The notes under the pieces were generated by a model. The model had not been told where the DNA came from, ran no database searches, and was given only the letters and a program-made list of their open reading frames with translations. Shown one piece after another: positions 20,960-31,321 of a stretch of 41,185 bases of DNA. Position numbers and translations under genes: made by a program. Within the stretch, counting starts at the first letter, position 1; every line of letters begins with the position of its first letter. This DNA comes from Entamoeba histolytica HM-1:IMSS (Eukaryota > Evosea > Mastigamoebida > Endamoebidae). The stretch covers positions 7,454 to 48,638 of the forward strand of contig NW_001914977.1 in the NCBI RefSeq assembly GCF_000208925.1, written 5' to 3'.

Positions 20960-23953
20960 TTAATTCCATTGAGATATTATCATTCTGCCAATAGCAAAGT
21001 TGACAGATCCCGTGAAATATAAATGTTTCATTTCAGGAACATCATTATATTCAATTGCAATTTTTTTAGTGAATAAAGAAGCTGACATTTTGTTTAATTT
21101 ATAAAATCGTTTAACTGAATAAAGAACCTTATTCTGAGAACTTGCCCAAACACAAGAAGTTTTTCCTGGTTTTTTTCTCATGAATTTTTTGGGGCTATCA
21201 TATAAGTTATATCCTTTTAAGGAAAAGATAAAGAATTCTGGATCATTCATAAGGTATTTATATTTCTTTTGAGGAGCATTTGGTATTTGTAATGAATTAT
21301 ACGATCCAAAGATATAGCAGTCTGTTGTGATTATAATTACCATAATGTTTGTTTGCCCACATACAGTTCTGTTAATTCGTTCGTTTGTTAAACTGGTTAC
21401 TTTTTCATTCAAAATAATCTTATATTTTTCAAGACCAATCCAGGACTTTAGTCTTTGATAATAATAATCCATCAAACCACTTGCTTTATCAGATAAAAGA
21501 TGTTCACGGTCTAATACAAATGGTTGGCTCATGACTTTAACTTCTCCTTGTTGATGTTTACCTTCAATGTCTAATGTGGCTTGTCGTTGTCTTTTTATCT
21601 CATGCAAATCCTCAATTCTCTTTTGTTCTTCTTCCTGTTTTTTGCGAGTTAATTCTTGTTTTTCATAGTCTGACTGATCTGCTTGTTCAATTTTTTTATT
21701 AAGGTCATTAGACTCAGTACCCTCACCTTGTTCGTATGATTTCTTTTTGGTTATTGGTTGTTCATCATTCTCTTTGATAGGTTCAAGAGTTTGGGTTAGT
21801 TGATGTGAGGCTTTTCCTGAACCAATTAATTGGTCAGAGTCTTTAATTTCATCACCTCCTTTACTTAAATCTTTTTGAGGCACTGAACTAATAGAGTTAT
21901 CAGTTCGTGCTGTTGATTGAGTTGAAGAGTATTGTGAATATAATAGACCGTTAATGTGATTAGAATTTAAACTATTGTTACTTTGGTTAGTACTGTGAGT
22001 GTCTGGGGATTTTGAAAGAGGAGAACCTCTTGAATTTTGTTCTATCACTTGTTTTTGAGTTGGAGAAGTGCTCTTAACTTCATTTGAAGGGATTCTATTT
22101 GTTTCAGAGTCAGAACTTATTTTTAACTCACTGTTTGAATTTTTTGACTTTTCAAGTCCACTTTCATCTGACATATTATTTACAATGGAAGAAGAATCTA
22201 ACTGAGTGGTTAAGTCTAAAGAACTTGTTCTTTTTTTCTCTTTGTCTAGCTGAGTTGTTTTGTCGTCTTTAAAATCTCCTGTTGACTGTTCTTTATCTAT
22301 AGAAACAATAGAAGGTAATTTTGTTTGACCACAAGTAGAAACAGATAGCTCTATATCAAATTCTGGTTCTGGGTCTTTAATTCCATTTTCTCGTTTTCTT
22401 CTTTCTTCAGCTTCCCTATGCAATTTAAGCTCTAATATTTTGAGTCTTCTCTGTTCATCTTCTGTTTCGATTCGACTGTTTTTCTTTGACTTTTTCATTT
22501 TTTCTCTGTCAATAATTTTTTCTTTTGTTAGAATACTTTTTTCTGGTGTTGCTGTATTCTTTTCATCTGCAAGTTCGTTCAGTCTCCTTAGCCATAGTTC
22601 TTCTTCTTGTTTTTTTCTTTCTTCTTCTTCTTGCTTTTTTCTTTCTTCTTCTTGTTTTCTCTTCTCTTCTTCTTCTTGCTTTTTTCTTTCTTCTTCTTGT
22701 TTTCTCTTCTCTTCTTCTTGTTTTTTTCTTTCTTCTTCTTCTTGCTTTTTTCTTTCTTCTTCTTGTTTTCTCTTCTCTTCTTCTTGTTTTCTCTTCTCTT
22801 CTTCTTCTTGCTTTTTTCTTTCTTCTTCTTGTTTTCTCTTCTCTTCTTCTTGTTTTCTCTTCTCTTCTTCTTCTTGCTTTTTTCTTTCTTCTTCTTGCTT
22901 TTTTCTTTCTTCTTCTTGCTTTTTTCTTTCTTCTTCTTCTTTCTGAAATAGTTGTTGTTCTCTTATCTTTCTTTCTTTCTTTTCTTTTTCTAGTTTTTCT
23001 TTTAGTTTCTGAAGTCTAACTTCTTCAGTTTCATTTACGAATTTCATATCTTTATCAAAGTCATCTTCCCTATCATTTTTATTTTCTTCTTGTTGACTTA
23101 TTATTTTATTATTTCGTTTCATCTGATTAGTAGTTTGGTTTTCTAGAGCGAATTCTTCTTGTTTGTGTTCTATGTTAATGACTTTTGTGACTTGAACAGT
23201 TTCTTTTTCAGGAATGTTTTGTTCCTTTCTCATTGTTTTTTTAAAGGGAGAGTTAATGGTATACATTGGTGATGGTTTATTGTCTGTAATGCCAAGGGCA
23301 TAATTTAAAGCATCTTGTTTTCTTTGTTCATCAAATTGTTGTCTAATTTCATCCCAGTCTTCGCGTTGTGCATGATATAATTCAATCTTTTCTTTCTTTT
23401 CATACAATCTTCTAATTAACATCATTGTTGTCAGTTCATCAACACCTACATCTTCAATTCGTTCAACAACTTCTACAACACCAAACTCTTTCATTTTTCC
23501 TAATGGATCTTCTGGTCCTAATATCAATTTAATCATTCTCCCATCAATCCAGTCATTTGTATAATTTAAACATTTCCATTCCGTTATTCGTTCAATCCAA
23601 GTTGTGACTTCTTCCATGTCAGTTCTTTTTAATTTAAGGTATTTTTGAGCAATAATAGTAAAGAATGCTAACATCATTTTTTCATCATTTTTAAATATGT
23701 CTTCTGCAGAACCTCCAAACCCAATTCCCAATTGATTACAAAAGTTAATTAAAACATTTGCAGCTTCCATAGACTGGAATGGAGTTTTAATGATTTTGGG
23801 GTATGGGAATTTACACTTTGAATGTGATATTTCTTCAATAAATCTTATAAGAATTAGACCATTAATTCTTTCAAATGACCCAATCTCTTTTTGTACAACA
23901 AATTCAAGCCATTTAACCATGGCATACTTCTCTATTCGACTCCATTGCTCCAT
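20960..23953 (-). CDS. Calponin-homology, coiled-coil and TLDc-like protein
   Basis: The protein has 997 residues from the ATG at 23953; the frame runs on to a TTG at 23983, which I reject. Residues ~5-95 look like a calponin-homology domain (WLEFVV...ERINGLILIRFIEEIS, ...AEDIFKNDEKMMLAFFTIIA), and ~100-180 may be a second, weaker one, so an actin-binding module is likely. About 290-500 is highly charged and includes a tandem KRKQEEE/RKKQEEE repeat forming a long single helix or coiled coil. About 500-790 is Ser/Thr/Asn/Gln-rich and disordered. The last ~150 residues carry the TLDc-like signature CYIFGSY and NDPEFFIFSL seen in three neighbours. A cytoskeletal adaptor role is inferred. The second CH domain is uncertain. 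Confidence 0.8.
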   Translation of the reverse strand: MEQWSRIEKYAMVKWLEFVVQKEIGSFERINGLILIRFIEEISHSKCKFPYPKIIKTPFQSMEAANVLINFCNQLGIGFGGSAEDIFKNDEKMMLAFFTIIAQKYLKLKRTDMEEVTTWIERITEWKCLNYTNDWIDGRMIKLILGPEDPLGKMKEFGVVEVVERIEDVGVDELTTMMLIRRLYEKKEKIELYHAQREDWDEIRQQFDEQRKQDALNYALGITDNKPSPMYTINSPFKKTMRKEQNIPEKETVQVTKVINIEHKQEEFALENQTTNQMKRNNKIISQQEENKNDREDDFDKDMKFVNETEEVRLQKLKEKLEKEKKERKIREQQLFQKEEEERKKQEEERKKQEEERKKQEEEEKRKQEEEKRKQEEERKKQEEEEKRKQEEEKRKQEEERKKQEEEERKKQEEEKRKQEEERKKQEEEEKRKQEEERKKQEEEERKKQEEELWLRRLNELADEKNTATPEKSILTKEKIIDREKMKKSKKNSRIETEDEQRRLKILELKLHREAEERRKRENGIKDPEPEFDIELSVSTCGQTKLPSIVSIDKEQSTGDFKDDKTTQLDKEKKRTSSLDLTTQLDSSSIVNNMSDESGLEKSKNSNSELKISSDSETNRIPSNEVKSTSPTQKQVIEQNSRGSPLSKSPDTHSTNQSNNSLNSNHINGLLYSQYSSTQSTARTDNSISSVPQKDLSKGGDEIKDSDQLIGSGKASHQLTQTLEPIKENDEQPITKKKSYEQGEGTESNDLNKKIEQADQSDYEKQELTRKKQEEEQKRIEDLHEIKRQRQATLDIEGKHQQGEVKVMSQPFVLDREHLLSDKASGLMDYYYQRLKSWIGLEKYKIILNEKVTSLTNERINRTVCGQTNIMVIIITTDCYIFGSYNSLQIPNAPQKKYKYLMNDPEFFIFSLKGYNLYDSPKKFMRKKPGKTSCVWASSQNKVLYSVKRFYKLNKMSASLFTKKIAIEYNDVPEMKHLYFTGSVNFAIGRMIISQWN
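22595..22945 (-). repeat. In-frame tandem repeat coding K/R/Q/E coiled coil
   Basis: About 350 bp of pyrimidine-rich (plus strand) repeats built from 21- and 24-bp units coding KRKQEEE, RKKQEEE and RKKQEEEE in irregular alternation, giving higher-order ~45-bp and ~66-bp periods. It keeps frame throughout. Long ORFs on the opposite strand (Leu/Phe/Ser-rich) are its shadow. Confidence 0.9.
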
Positions 23954-26900
23954 TCTTTTTGGTTCATTTTTAAGTTTCCTCAAAAGATGATTTTTTCTTT
24001 TTCATTTATTCTCATGTCAAAATTTGTTTTTATTTTTGTTAAAAATGATACTTTTTTTCAACATGGTTACCACGTATTTTTTATTTAAACTCTTCTTTTT
24101 TTAGTTATCGAAACGTTATTCTAAAAATAATTCATTTTATCCTCCTTTTACTAATGTTTTATAAATACACTACATTATCTATACCATTTTTTAATAGAGC
24201 GTACTGAGTAGAGATATAAGTATTTTATGGCATCTTTTTTTTTAAAGTAGAGGTAGTTCAAAACAAAATCAAGAAGTTCGCTCAATCCAATAATCATTGT
24301 TTTAATTTATGTGAAAAAATAAAAAAATTAAAAAAACAGGTATTTTATGTGATAAATGACAATAAACAAAATTAGTTGTATGAATCAATAAAATTTGGCA
24401 TTACAGAAAATAAAGAAACGAATAAACCAAAAAACTCTCATAATATTGATTTTTTCGTTGTTAGCTGCATTACATTGATTAGGTTTCATCTTTAGATTAA
24501 ATTATAGATTTAAAATCTAAGACAGAAAGCATTGGATAAAGAAAACAAAAACAAAAATTCTATTCATTCATCCAATATGATCACTGAAATGAGTTAAATA
24601 ATAATGAAATAAGTTAACTTGTTTTGCAGAGTCAATACAATTCAATATTTAAAAAATAAGAACAAAAAAATTGAGAGGTTATGATATAAAACAGACTTTT
24701 AAATAATTTTTTTTTCATTCTGGTTTTTAAATTAACTACTTACTTATTCTTTGTAAAAGTTGTTTGTACTATAAAAGAAAGACAAGAAAAGTTACTTTTC
24801 TACTAATTTTATAGACTGACTCAGATATTTGGAAGGTATTAAATCTAATACTCATTTATTTAGAGTTATTTGTTTAGAGAATATTTTTGTATGTACAAAC
24901 TCATATGAATTTTATTTATTTGAACCTAAATAAAAAGAATTTCAAATCATTATAATAATAATTTGTCTGTTTAATAATGTTATTAAAGAACAAAATTATC
25001 ATTCTTTTGGTCATTTTGTTATCTATATTTTTAGTGTTTTAATTAAATCTTAGTCTTTCTTTTATATGAATATTATGATTATTAATGATTTTAATAAATC
25101 AAATAAATACGTATTATAAAACTGTTTTAATTCTTTATATGTTATTTATACATTATTGAATAATTTTTCTTTAGACTAAATATTCTTTTGGATAAAAAAA
25201 TGATTTTCACAATATTAAAAGAAGTTTTATTTATTCATTGTATCTTTCTTCAAAGAATTCTTTTTCATTAATTGAACATCTTTATGGTTTAATCAAAATA
25301 TTATTATGATATCTTTCTTAACCAATCATTGTTTTAATTTTTTGACTTCATTCAATTCAGTATAATAAAGAATGTTTGAAAATAACAATGAATTTATTTT
25401 TTTTTATAAAATGTCTTGGTAATTCTTGTTTTTTTTTTGATAATAGATATTTTATTACCCAATTTAAAACATAACACTTGAAACTTTTATAAATAATTTC
25501 ATTTAATACATACATTTAGAAAATATTAATCTTATTATTAGGACAAGTAAAACAAATATAAAATAAATAATTTTAATAATATAAAATAATAAAAATATAA
25601 TAAAACAGTATATAAACAAATTTAATAAACATCAAACAAGTTTATGAAAAACTCAATACATCATTTCAATTCAAAAATAGACATTAACTAATCCATTTTC
25701 AATAAAAATAAATTCAAAGATAAAAATGAATATTAATTCATAAATACCAATATAAGAAGTCATTCAAAAAGTTGTTGTAGATATTATCACAAAAAGTTAC
25801 ACCAAAGACAACAACTAATTCAAAAAAAACTTTATAAAATAAATTTTTATAGAATAACTAAGAATCAACCCATCGTTGGATTAAAATTAATGAAAATAAT
25901 TACTTCATAATATCCACAATGTTTTCAATAATAAAATCTTAAATGGATAAACAAAAAAATAAAAGACAAAAATATTTTTAAACATCTTTGTAAAAAACAA
26001 ATTAATAATAATAATTGTTTATTCCATAAACAAAAATCTATTTTCCTTACTTCAATTAAATCTACTTGTTTATATAACTTAACTATATTCTTAAATATAC
26101 TTTTTTAATTTTCAGAACTAGTGTTTAACAAAATTGTTTTACTTATCAATGATTTATTTCATCACTACTTTATTAATAGTTCCATGTTTTGATATACAAC
26201 TTTTTATATTATTTTCATATTTATCAAAAAGAGTTGAGAAGTTATAATGAATAGAGTCTAAACTGACTCAAAAGACAATAACAAAACTGATATTTGGTTG
26301 TATGAATTTTTAATAATTAAGTGCATATGTCTTTTAATCAGTTTTAGATATTCAATTAACTTAAAGTCTTTATTTTCATAATTTAAAAGAAAGATGTTCC
26401 ATGATGAAATAAGTGACTTAAAGAATTAACTAAAAAATTTAAGACTCATTACATTTGGTTAAAACTTTAACTACTCAAAGGTTATTATCAGATTATTCTA
26501 TTTGATATTTAAGAAGAAAGAACTTATAAACATTAATAACCGAATAAGAGTGTAATGTTCTTCTTCTGAATCAACTCAAAATATCCAGTATTTCATTTAT
26601 TCTAAATTATTCCAAATTCCATAGATATTAATTTGATGTTTTATTAATAATTTTACACAAAGTAAGTTTGGAGACAATAAAAATGAATAATTTAAGTTAT
26701 GATGAAGAGAAAAATAATCATAATAATATCTGACTCTTTGGATAAATAATCTCTTCTTTTTCTTAAATTTTGATAATTTTTTTTATTTAGAGGAGAAATA
26801 TTCAAACTCACATAACTCATTTATTTTACAATAGTCAACAAACTAATTAGAATTAATATGAATAAAATTAAGAGACAATTAATGTATTACCTGTTTAATT

Positions 26901-27020
26901 CCTTAATAAAACTGTTATATAAAACAGAAGAAGTGACTTAATAAAGACAAAACAATTTTTTAAATGCAGGAAAAATGAAAAGGAAAAATGAAAGTAACTT
27001 GATTTGAAATAAAGTGTAAA
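23954..27020. other. 3-kb AT-rich gene-free stretch
   Basis: This is the longest gap in the window. Both ends are upstream of genes (the CH protein on minus, RhoGAP on plus). Composition is extremely A/T-rich, notably around 25500-25660. I see no ORF of merit, no tRNA-like B box, no SINE block and no LINE motif. Confidence 0.45.
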
Positions 27021-28610
27021 ATGACTGAGAAGTGTAATGTCCCATCAATTAATGTAGTTAATAATTCAACTCAAAGAAAACTACCACATTGTCAATATGT
27101 TGGAGTTTATAAAAGAAGAAAGTTTGAAGAGAAAAAAATAAGTATTATAACAAATAAATTAAAACGAAGAGTTTTAGTCATTGGAACAAAAGAAATTGAT
27201 TTAGAGACAAGTATATTAACATTAGACTTGAATGAAAACCATATTGAAGAAGAAGATGCATTATTATGTTTTCGTATTATATCAAATAAAATTTATATTT
27301 TAAAATTTGATAATTGTGAAGACTATGTATATTGGATGGAACAAATAGCTGATCTTGCTACAGTATGTGGAATGTATGGAATTCCTTTAAAACATGCTAT
27401 AAAAAAGTCACAATGGAGAGTTCCACTTCCTATATTCAGAGCAATGCAATACTTAGAAGAACATAAAGGAGATGAGTATGTTGGTATTTTTCGGATGAGT
27501 GGTGGTACAGTAGAAATGAAGAAAATTAGAACACAAGTTGATGGAGAAAAAGATATTGATCCAATGGATTTTTGTGATTGTGTTTTAGCTGCAGCAGTGA
27601 TTAAAGATTATTTAAGATTATTACCAAATCCACTTATTCCATATAATTTATATGAAGAATTTATTGAATTAAGAAATAATCATCGTGGTCATCAATTTGT
27701 GATTAATTTACCACTAGAAAATCAAAATACATTATGGTATATTTTCTCCTTTCTTCGTCGTGTTTTAGAACAACAAGATATTAATAAAATGAGTATTGTT
27801 AGTATAGCAACATGTATTACTCTTAGTATTTCAAGAAAACCACCATCATCAAAAATAAGTGATTTGGAACATTTAGATTATGCACATGAATCAGTACAAT
27901 ATTTATTAGAAAATTTTGATGAAATATTTCATGAAATTACAACATTAAATGAGATGGAAGGGATGGCTCCACCATCTTATCCAATAATTTTTGATGGATT
28001 ACATAGTAAATCTTCTAAGATAACTAGTTCAAAGAAACAAGAAAAAAAGAATTTTAGAAAATCATTCAAATTACCATTTAGTAGAAATTCTCTTGGTATT
28101 AATTTAGATTTATGTCATAGTACTGATGTTTTTAAATGTAAAACAGACCGACCAACATGTTATACTCAACAAGTATCTCCACGTTCTAAATTAGGAGAAG
28201 TAGTATCAACACATATTTTATCTTTAAAAAAACCACCAATATCATTAGATTTTGTAAGTGAAAACTCTGAATTAGCAAGTGTAACTGGAGAAGAAACAAA
28301 ACCATTGGATGAAAGAGAAACAAAATCTATTGGAGATCGTGTTTTAAAAAAGAAACCATTTAGTTCTTCTAATAGTCCTTCATCTTCTTCTTCTACAATA
28401 CAAACTATACAAACACAAACATCAAGTGAAATAGGACAAGAAAGTTTAAATGAGAAAGATGACCAAGATGATATTAGATCATTAAAGAAAATTATTGCTC
28501 TGAAAGACAAACAAATTTTGGAACTTCAACTTCAAAATAAAATTCTTCAAGAAAAAATTTATCAACTAACATCAGGTTCAACTACTATAAGTAGTCAACG
28601 TTCTAATTAA
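27021..28610 (+). CDS. PH and RhoGAP domain protein
   Basis: The 529-residue protein should inactivate Rho/Rac GTPases by speeding GTP hydrolysis. Residues ~22-115 resemble a PH domain (YVGVYKRRKFEEKKISIITNK... ending DNCEDYVYWMEQIADLA). About 120-320 are the RhoGAP domain: YGIPLKHAI, VPLPIFRAMQYLEEH, then EYVGIFRMSGG with the arginine finger at Arg158, AAAVIKDYLRLLPNPLIPYNLYEEF and the later ENQNTLWYIFSFLRRVL helix. The C-terminal ~200 residues are Ser/Lys-rich and probably disordered, closing with a coiled coil (SLKKIIALKDKQILELQLQN). The PH part suggests membrane phosphoinositide targeting. Entamoeba encodes many such proteins for motility and phagocytosis, and this one fits that pattern. 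Confidence 0.88.
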   Translation: MTEKCNVPSINVVNNSTQRKLPHCQYVGVYKRRKFEEKKISIITNKLKRRVLVIGTKEIDLETSILTLDLNENHIEEEDALLCFRIISNKIYILKFDNCEDYVYWMEQIADLATVCGMYGIPLKHAIKKSQWRVPLPIFRAMQYLEEHKGDEYVGIFRMSGGTVEMKKIRTQVDGEKDIDPMDFCDCVLAAAVIKDYLRLLPNPLIPYNLYEEFIELRNNHRGHQFVINLPLENQNTLWYIFSFLRRVLEQQDINKMSIVSIATCITLSISRKPPSSKISDLEHLDYAHESVQYLLENFDEIFHEITTLNEMEGMAPPSYPIIFDGLHSKSSKITSSKKQEKKNFRKSFKLPFSRNSLGINLDLCHSTDVFKCKTDRPTCYTQQVSPRSKLGEVVSTHILSLKKPPISLDFVSENSELASVTGEETKPLDERETKSIGDRVLKKKPFSSSNSPSSSSSTIQTIQTQTSSEIGQESLNEKDDQDDIRSLKKIIALKDKQILELQLQNKILQEKIYQLTSGSTTISSQRSN

Positions 28611-28759
28611 TAAATTGTTTATTTTAAAACAGTTATATCTCTTTTAAACAAAAAAATATAAATTACATTCTTTCTAATGAATAAATACACTTTAAATTTA
28701 TCAATAAAACAAAGTTAAAAACCCTTGTGAATTTATAATTCATAAATAAAACTAATTTA

Positions 28760-30202
28760 ATGAATAAAACTCAATTTGAAAAATATCATATTTATGATAT
28801 TTGTTATTATTGTGAATTGAAAAGTATTCATTTATTATCATTAATTAATAAGAAATATCATAACACTATTACAAATTCATTATTTGCTTTTGATACAAAT
28901 AATTGTTCATTTAATCAAAATGCAAAATTATTTGAAGGTGATTTTATGAATTTATTTTCTTGTTCTTTCAATTCTTGTGACACTTTATCAATATCAATTG
29001 GAAATAACAATTCATTCATTAACCAATTTAACACTTCAGAAGATGAAGATGAAATAGAATTACTTCCTGATACAAAAGAAATACCTCCAATAGATCCTGA
29101 ATTTGATCAATTAATGCAAAAATCATTAAAACCAATGAAATCAAAAGTTCATTCATTAAAAGTATTTTTACCTACAAAATGTTTAACATCATTTAAATCA
29201 TTCATTTCATTAGAAAAATTAACTATTTCATATGATTTATTATTCACAACATTTCCATCATTAAATCAAGGAAAAGTACCTCAATATCTTCAGAAATTCC
29301 CATTAACATATTTTTGTATTAATGATGTACCACTTCCATTATGTAAAGAAATTAATCAAATCTTTTCATTAATAGACCATTACTGCAAAAAAGTTATTAT
29401 TCCATCAAAAACAATATTTACTATTGAACTTCTTGAATTACTTCAAAAAACTCCAAATATCATTTTCTTTATTCATCAATTTATTCATCAAAATCTTATT
29501 GAATATCTTCCATCAAATGTTATTATTCATCCATTAATTGTTGACCAAATGAGTCAGAAATATTCTGGTTATAAAGTTAATTTTACCTCTTTTTCTAAAA
29601 AATATTTCCCATTCTCTATTTCATGTCAACATGTTCATTCAATCTATTCAACAATGTATTTATATGCTAATGGTGAATTACCATCTTTTGTATCTTATAA
29701 AGACCTTCTTTCTTTAAACTTAAAAGAAGATAAAACAATTAATAGAATTAATTATGATTTAACACCTTTTAAAGCTTTAACTTCATTAACATTAACTGCT
29801 CAAGAACGTATTGATAGAAAAGTCCAATTACCATCACAATTAAAGGAACTTCATATCGATTGTTTTATTCATTTAATTTCTCATCTTAACCAATTACCAA
29901 ATGGATTAACAGCATTAACATTAAGACAAATAGATTCTCCATCATTACACTTACCATTAATGATTAAAAACCTTCAACTTCGATGGTTTAATAAATGTAC
30001 ATCAATTGATAATTTAAATCAATTAAATGAATTAACAGAATGTGATATTAAAGGAATGTCAGTTAAAGAACTTTGTTTTTCTTATTCTTTAATGAAATTA
30101 TCTTTAATGTCATGTCATAAATTAGAATCAATTAATGATTATGACTTTATTTTTGATCTTAAACCAATTATACAAGATTGTCCAAAAATATTATTCAATT
30201 AA
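28760..30202 (+). CDS. Leucine-rich-repeat-like protein, possibly F-box type
   Basis: The 480-residue protein has irregular leucine-rich repeats, clearest in the C-terminal third (SLTLTAQERID..., LKELHIDCFIHLISHLNQLP, LTALTLRQIDSPSLHLPLMI, LTECDIKGMSVKEL, LMKLSLMSCHKLESI). The N-terminal ~45 residues (KYHIYDICYYCELKSIHLLSL...) look like a short helical F-box-like or family-specific N-terminus. The middle includes an acidic stretch (SEDEDEIELLPD). Such proteins act in protein binding, perhaps as ubiquitin-ligase adaptors; that role is inference. It ends only 20 bp from the convergent TLDc gene, so their 3' UTRs must overlap. Confidence 0.7.
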   Translation: MNKTQFEKYHIYDICYYCELKSIHLLSLINKKYHNTITNSLFAFDTNNCSFNQNAKLFEGDFMNLFSCSFNSCDTLSISIGNNNSFINQFNTSEDEDEIELLPDTKEIPPIDPEFDQLMQKSLKPMKSKVHSLKVFLPTKCLTSFKSFISLEKLTISYDLLFTTFPSLNQGKVPQYLQKFPLTYFCINDVPLPLCKEINQIFSLIDHYCKKVIIPSKTIFTIELLELLQKTPNIIFFIHQFIHQNLIEYLPSNVIIHPLIVDQMSQKYSGYKVNFTSFSKKYFPFSISCQHVHSIYSTMYLYANGELPSFVSYKDLLSLNLKEDKTINRINYDLTPFKALTSLTLTAQERIDRKVQLPSQLKELHIDCFIHLISHLNQLPNGLTALTLRQIDSPSLHLPLMIKNLQLRWFNKCTSIDNLNQLNELTECDIKGMSVKELCFSYSLMKLSLMSCHKLESINDYDFIFDLKPIIQDCPKILFN

Positions 30203-30222
30203 ATTTATTTATAATTGATTTC

Positions 30223-31239
30223 TTATTCTATAAAAAGAATAGATTTTAATCCCATTCCCATAGGTTCTTTCATAAATGCATCTACTCCAATGTTAGGAGT
30301 ATTTAAATAATGTGAATTAAATGACATATTTAATGAACAAATTTCTTCAAGTGTAATTGTATAAAAATATCCAATTTCAAGAATTGTTGATTTTAATTCA
30401 TCATCATCTTCCATAAAATCAGCAATCATTAATGAATAATGATTATTTGAATCTGCTTCATATTTTCCTTGTATTTTATTTTTATTTCTTATTGCAAAAA
30501 CAAAATGTTTTGGATCATTAACCCAATTTCCAAATTGTTGTGGAACAAGATGATGATAACTTCCAAATACTTCTCCATTTTCTGTTTCTAATAAAATAAT
30601 AATATCTGTTTTATTCTTTAAAATAGATAAACAATTTTCTCTTGTAAATCTTTCTTTTTTATTATTAAAAAATACATGTAATTTTTGCTTTCCACTCCAT
30701 TGACGTAATAATGATAATTCTTGTTCATTTAAATTACCTATTAATTCATTAGAATCTTCAATTTCCATTGGAACAACTGAAATACCTTCTTGCATTGCTT
30801 GATATGCAGCAATAAGTTCATTAGAACATTGTGTATATCCTTTTGGTTCTATGTCATTAGAAAGGTTATTTTCTTTGTTTTCTTCTTTATTAGTGGTTTC
30901 ATTAATAAAACAGACATCTTTTATGGTAGTTTTATTTGTTCTTTCCTCAAGTAAAATACGTTGTAATTCTTCATTTGAATTTTTCAACTCTTTTATTGTT
31001 GTATTAAGAAGTTCTTTCTGTTGTCGTAATTGATTAATTTGTGCGTCCTTTTCTGAAGAATTAATAGATTGTTGTGCATTACTAACTGGAACAGTTTTTG
31101 AAGCACATTCATTAATTTTAGGTAATGAGCAGAAATTAAGTGTTCCATAGTTTTCAATCTTGTTGATAGAAATGGTACAAGCCATCCTCTTGGTTCTTGT
31201 AAAACCAGTTCTGGAATGAGATCGAATAGTTATAATCAT
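30223..31239 (-). CDS. Coiled-coil and TLDc-like domain protein
   Basis: The 338-residue protein has a basic N-terminus (SHSRTGFTRTKRM), a coiled coil at ~65-105 (INQLRQQKELLNTTIKELKN) and a TLDc-like C-terminal half from ~175. There, TDIIILLETENGEVFGSYH, WVNDPKHFVFAI and the ending GMGLKSILFIE correspond to the strand-rich TLDc pattern. In other eukaryotes TLDc proteins protect against oxidative stress or bind the V-ATPase; which applies here is unknown. It is the intact homologue closest in length to the pseudogene at 18952-19979. It is divergently arranged, 82 bp from the RRM protein start. Confidence 0.72.
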   Translation of the reverse strand: MIITIRSHSRTGFTRTKRMACTISINKIENYGTLNFCSLPKINECASKTVPVSNAQQSINSSEKDAQINQLRQQKELLNTTIKELKNSNEELQRILLEERTNKTTIKDVCFINETTNKEENKENNLSNDIEPKGYTQCSNELIAAYQAMQEGISVVPMEIEDSNELIGNLNEQELSLLRQWSGKQKLHVFFNNKKERFTRENCLSILKNKTDIIILLETENGEVFGSYHHLVPQQFGNWVNDPKHFVFAIRNKNKIQGKYEADSNNHYSLMIADFMEDDDELKSTILEIGYFYTITLEEICSLNMSFNSHYLNTPNIGVDAFMKEPMGMGLKSILFIE

Positions 31240-31321
31240 CTTTTTGATATGTTTAATAGTAAAAGAAACTACAATAATAGTAAAATTGAATATAAGAACT
31301 AGATAATGAAAAAACCTAGTA
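31240..31321. promoter_or_regulatory. Short divergent promoter region
   Basis: Only 82 bp separate the start codons of the minus-strand TLDc gene and the plus-strand RNA-binding gene, so both promoters must fit here or overlap the coding sequence. GAACT at 31296-31300, 22 bases before the plus-strand ATG, matches the Entamoeba GAAC core element. No clear TATA-like element is visible. Confidence 0.4.

Noticed and set aside
22440..23019. Three long plus-strand ORFs rich in Ser/Phe/Leu/Cys
   Set aside because: They are antisense shadows of the K/E/Q/R tandem repeat of the minus-strand CH/TLDc protein.
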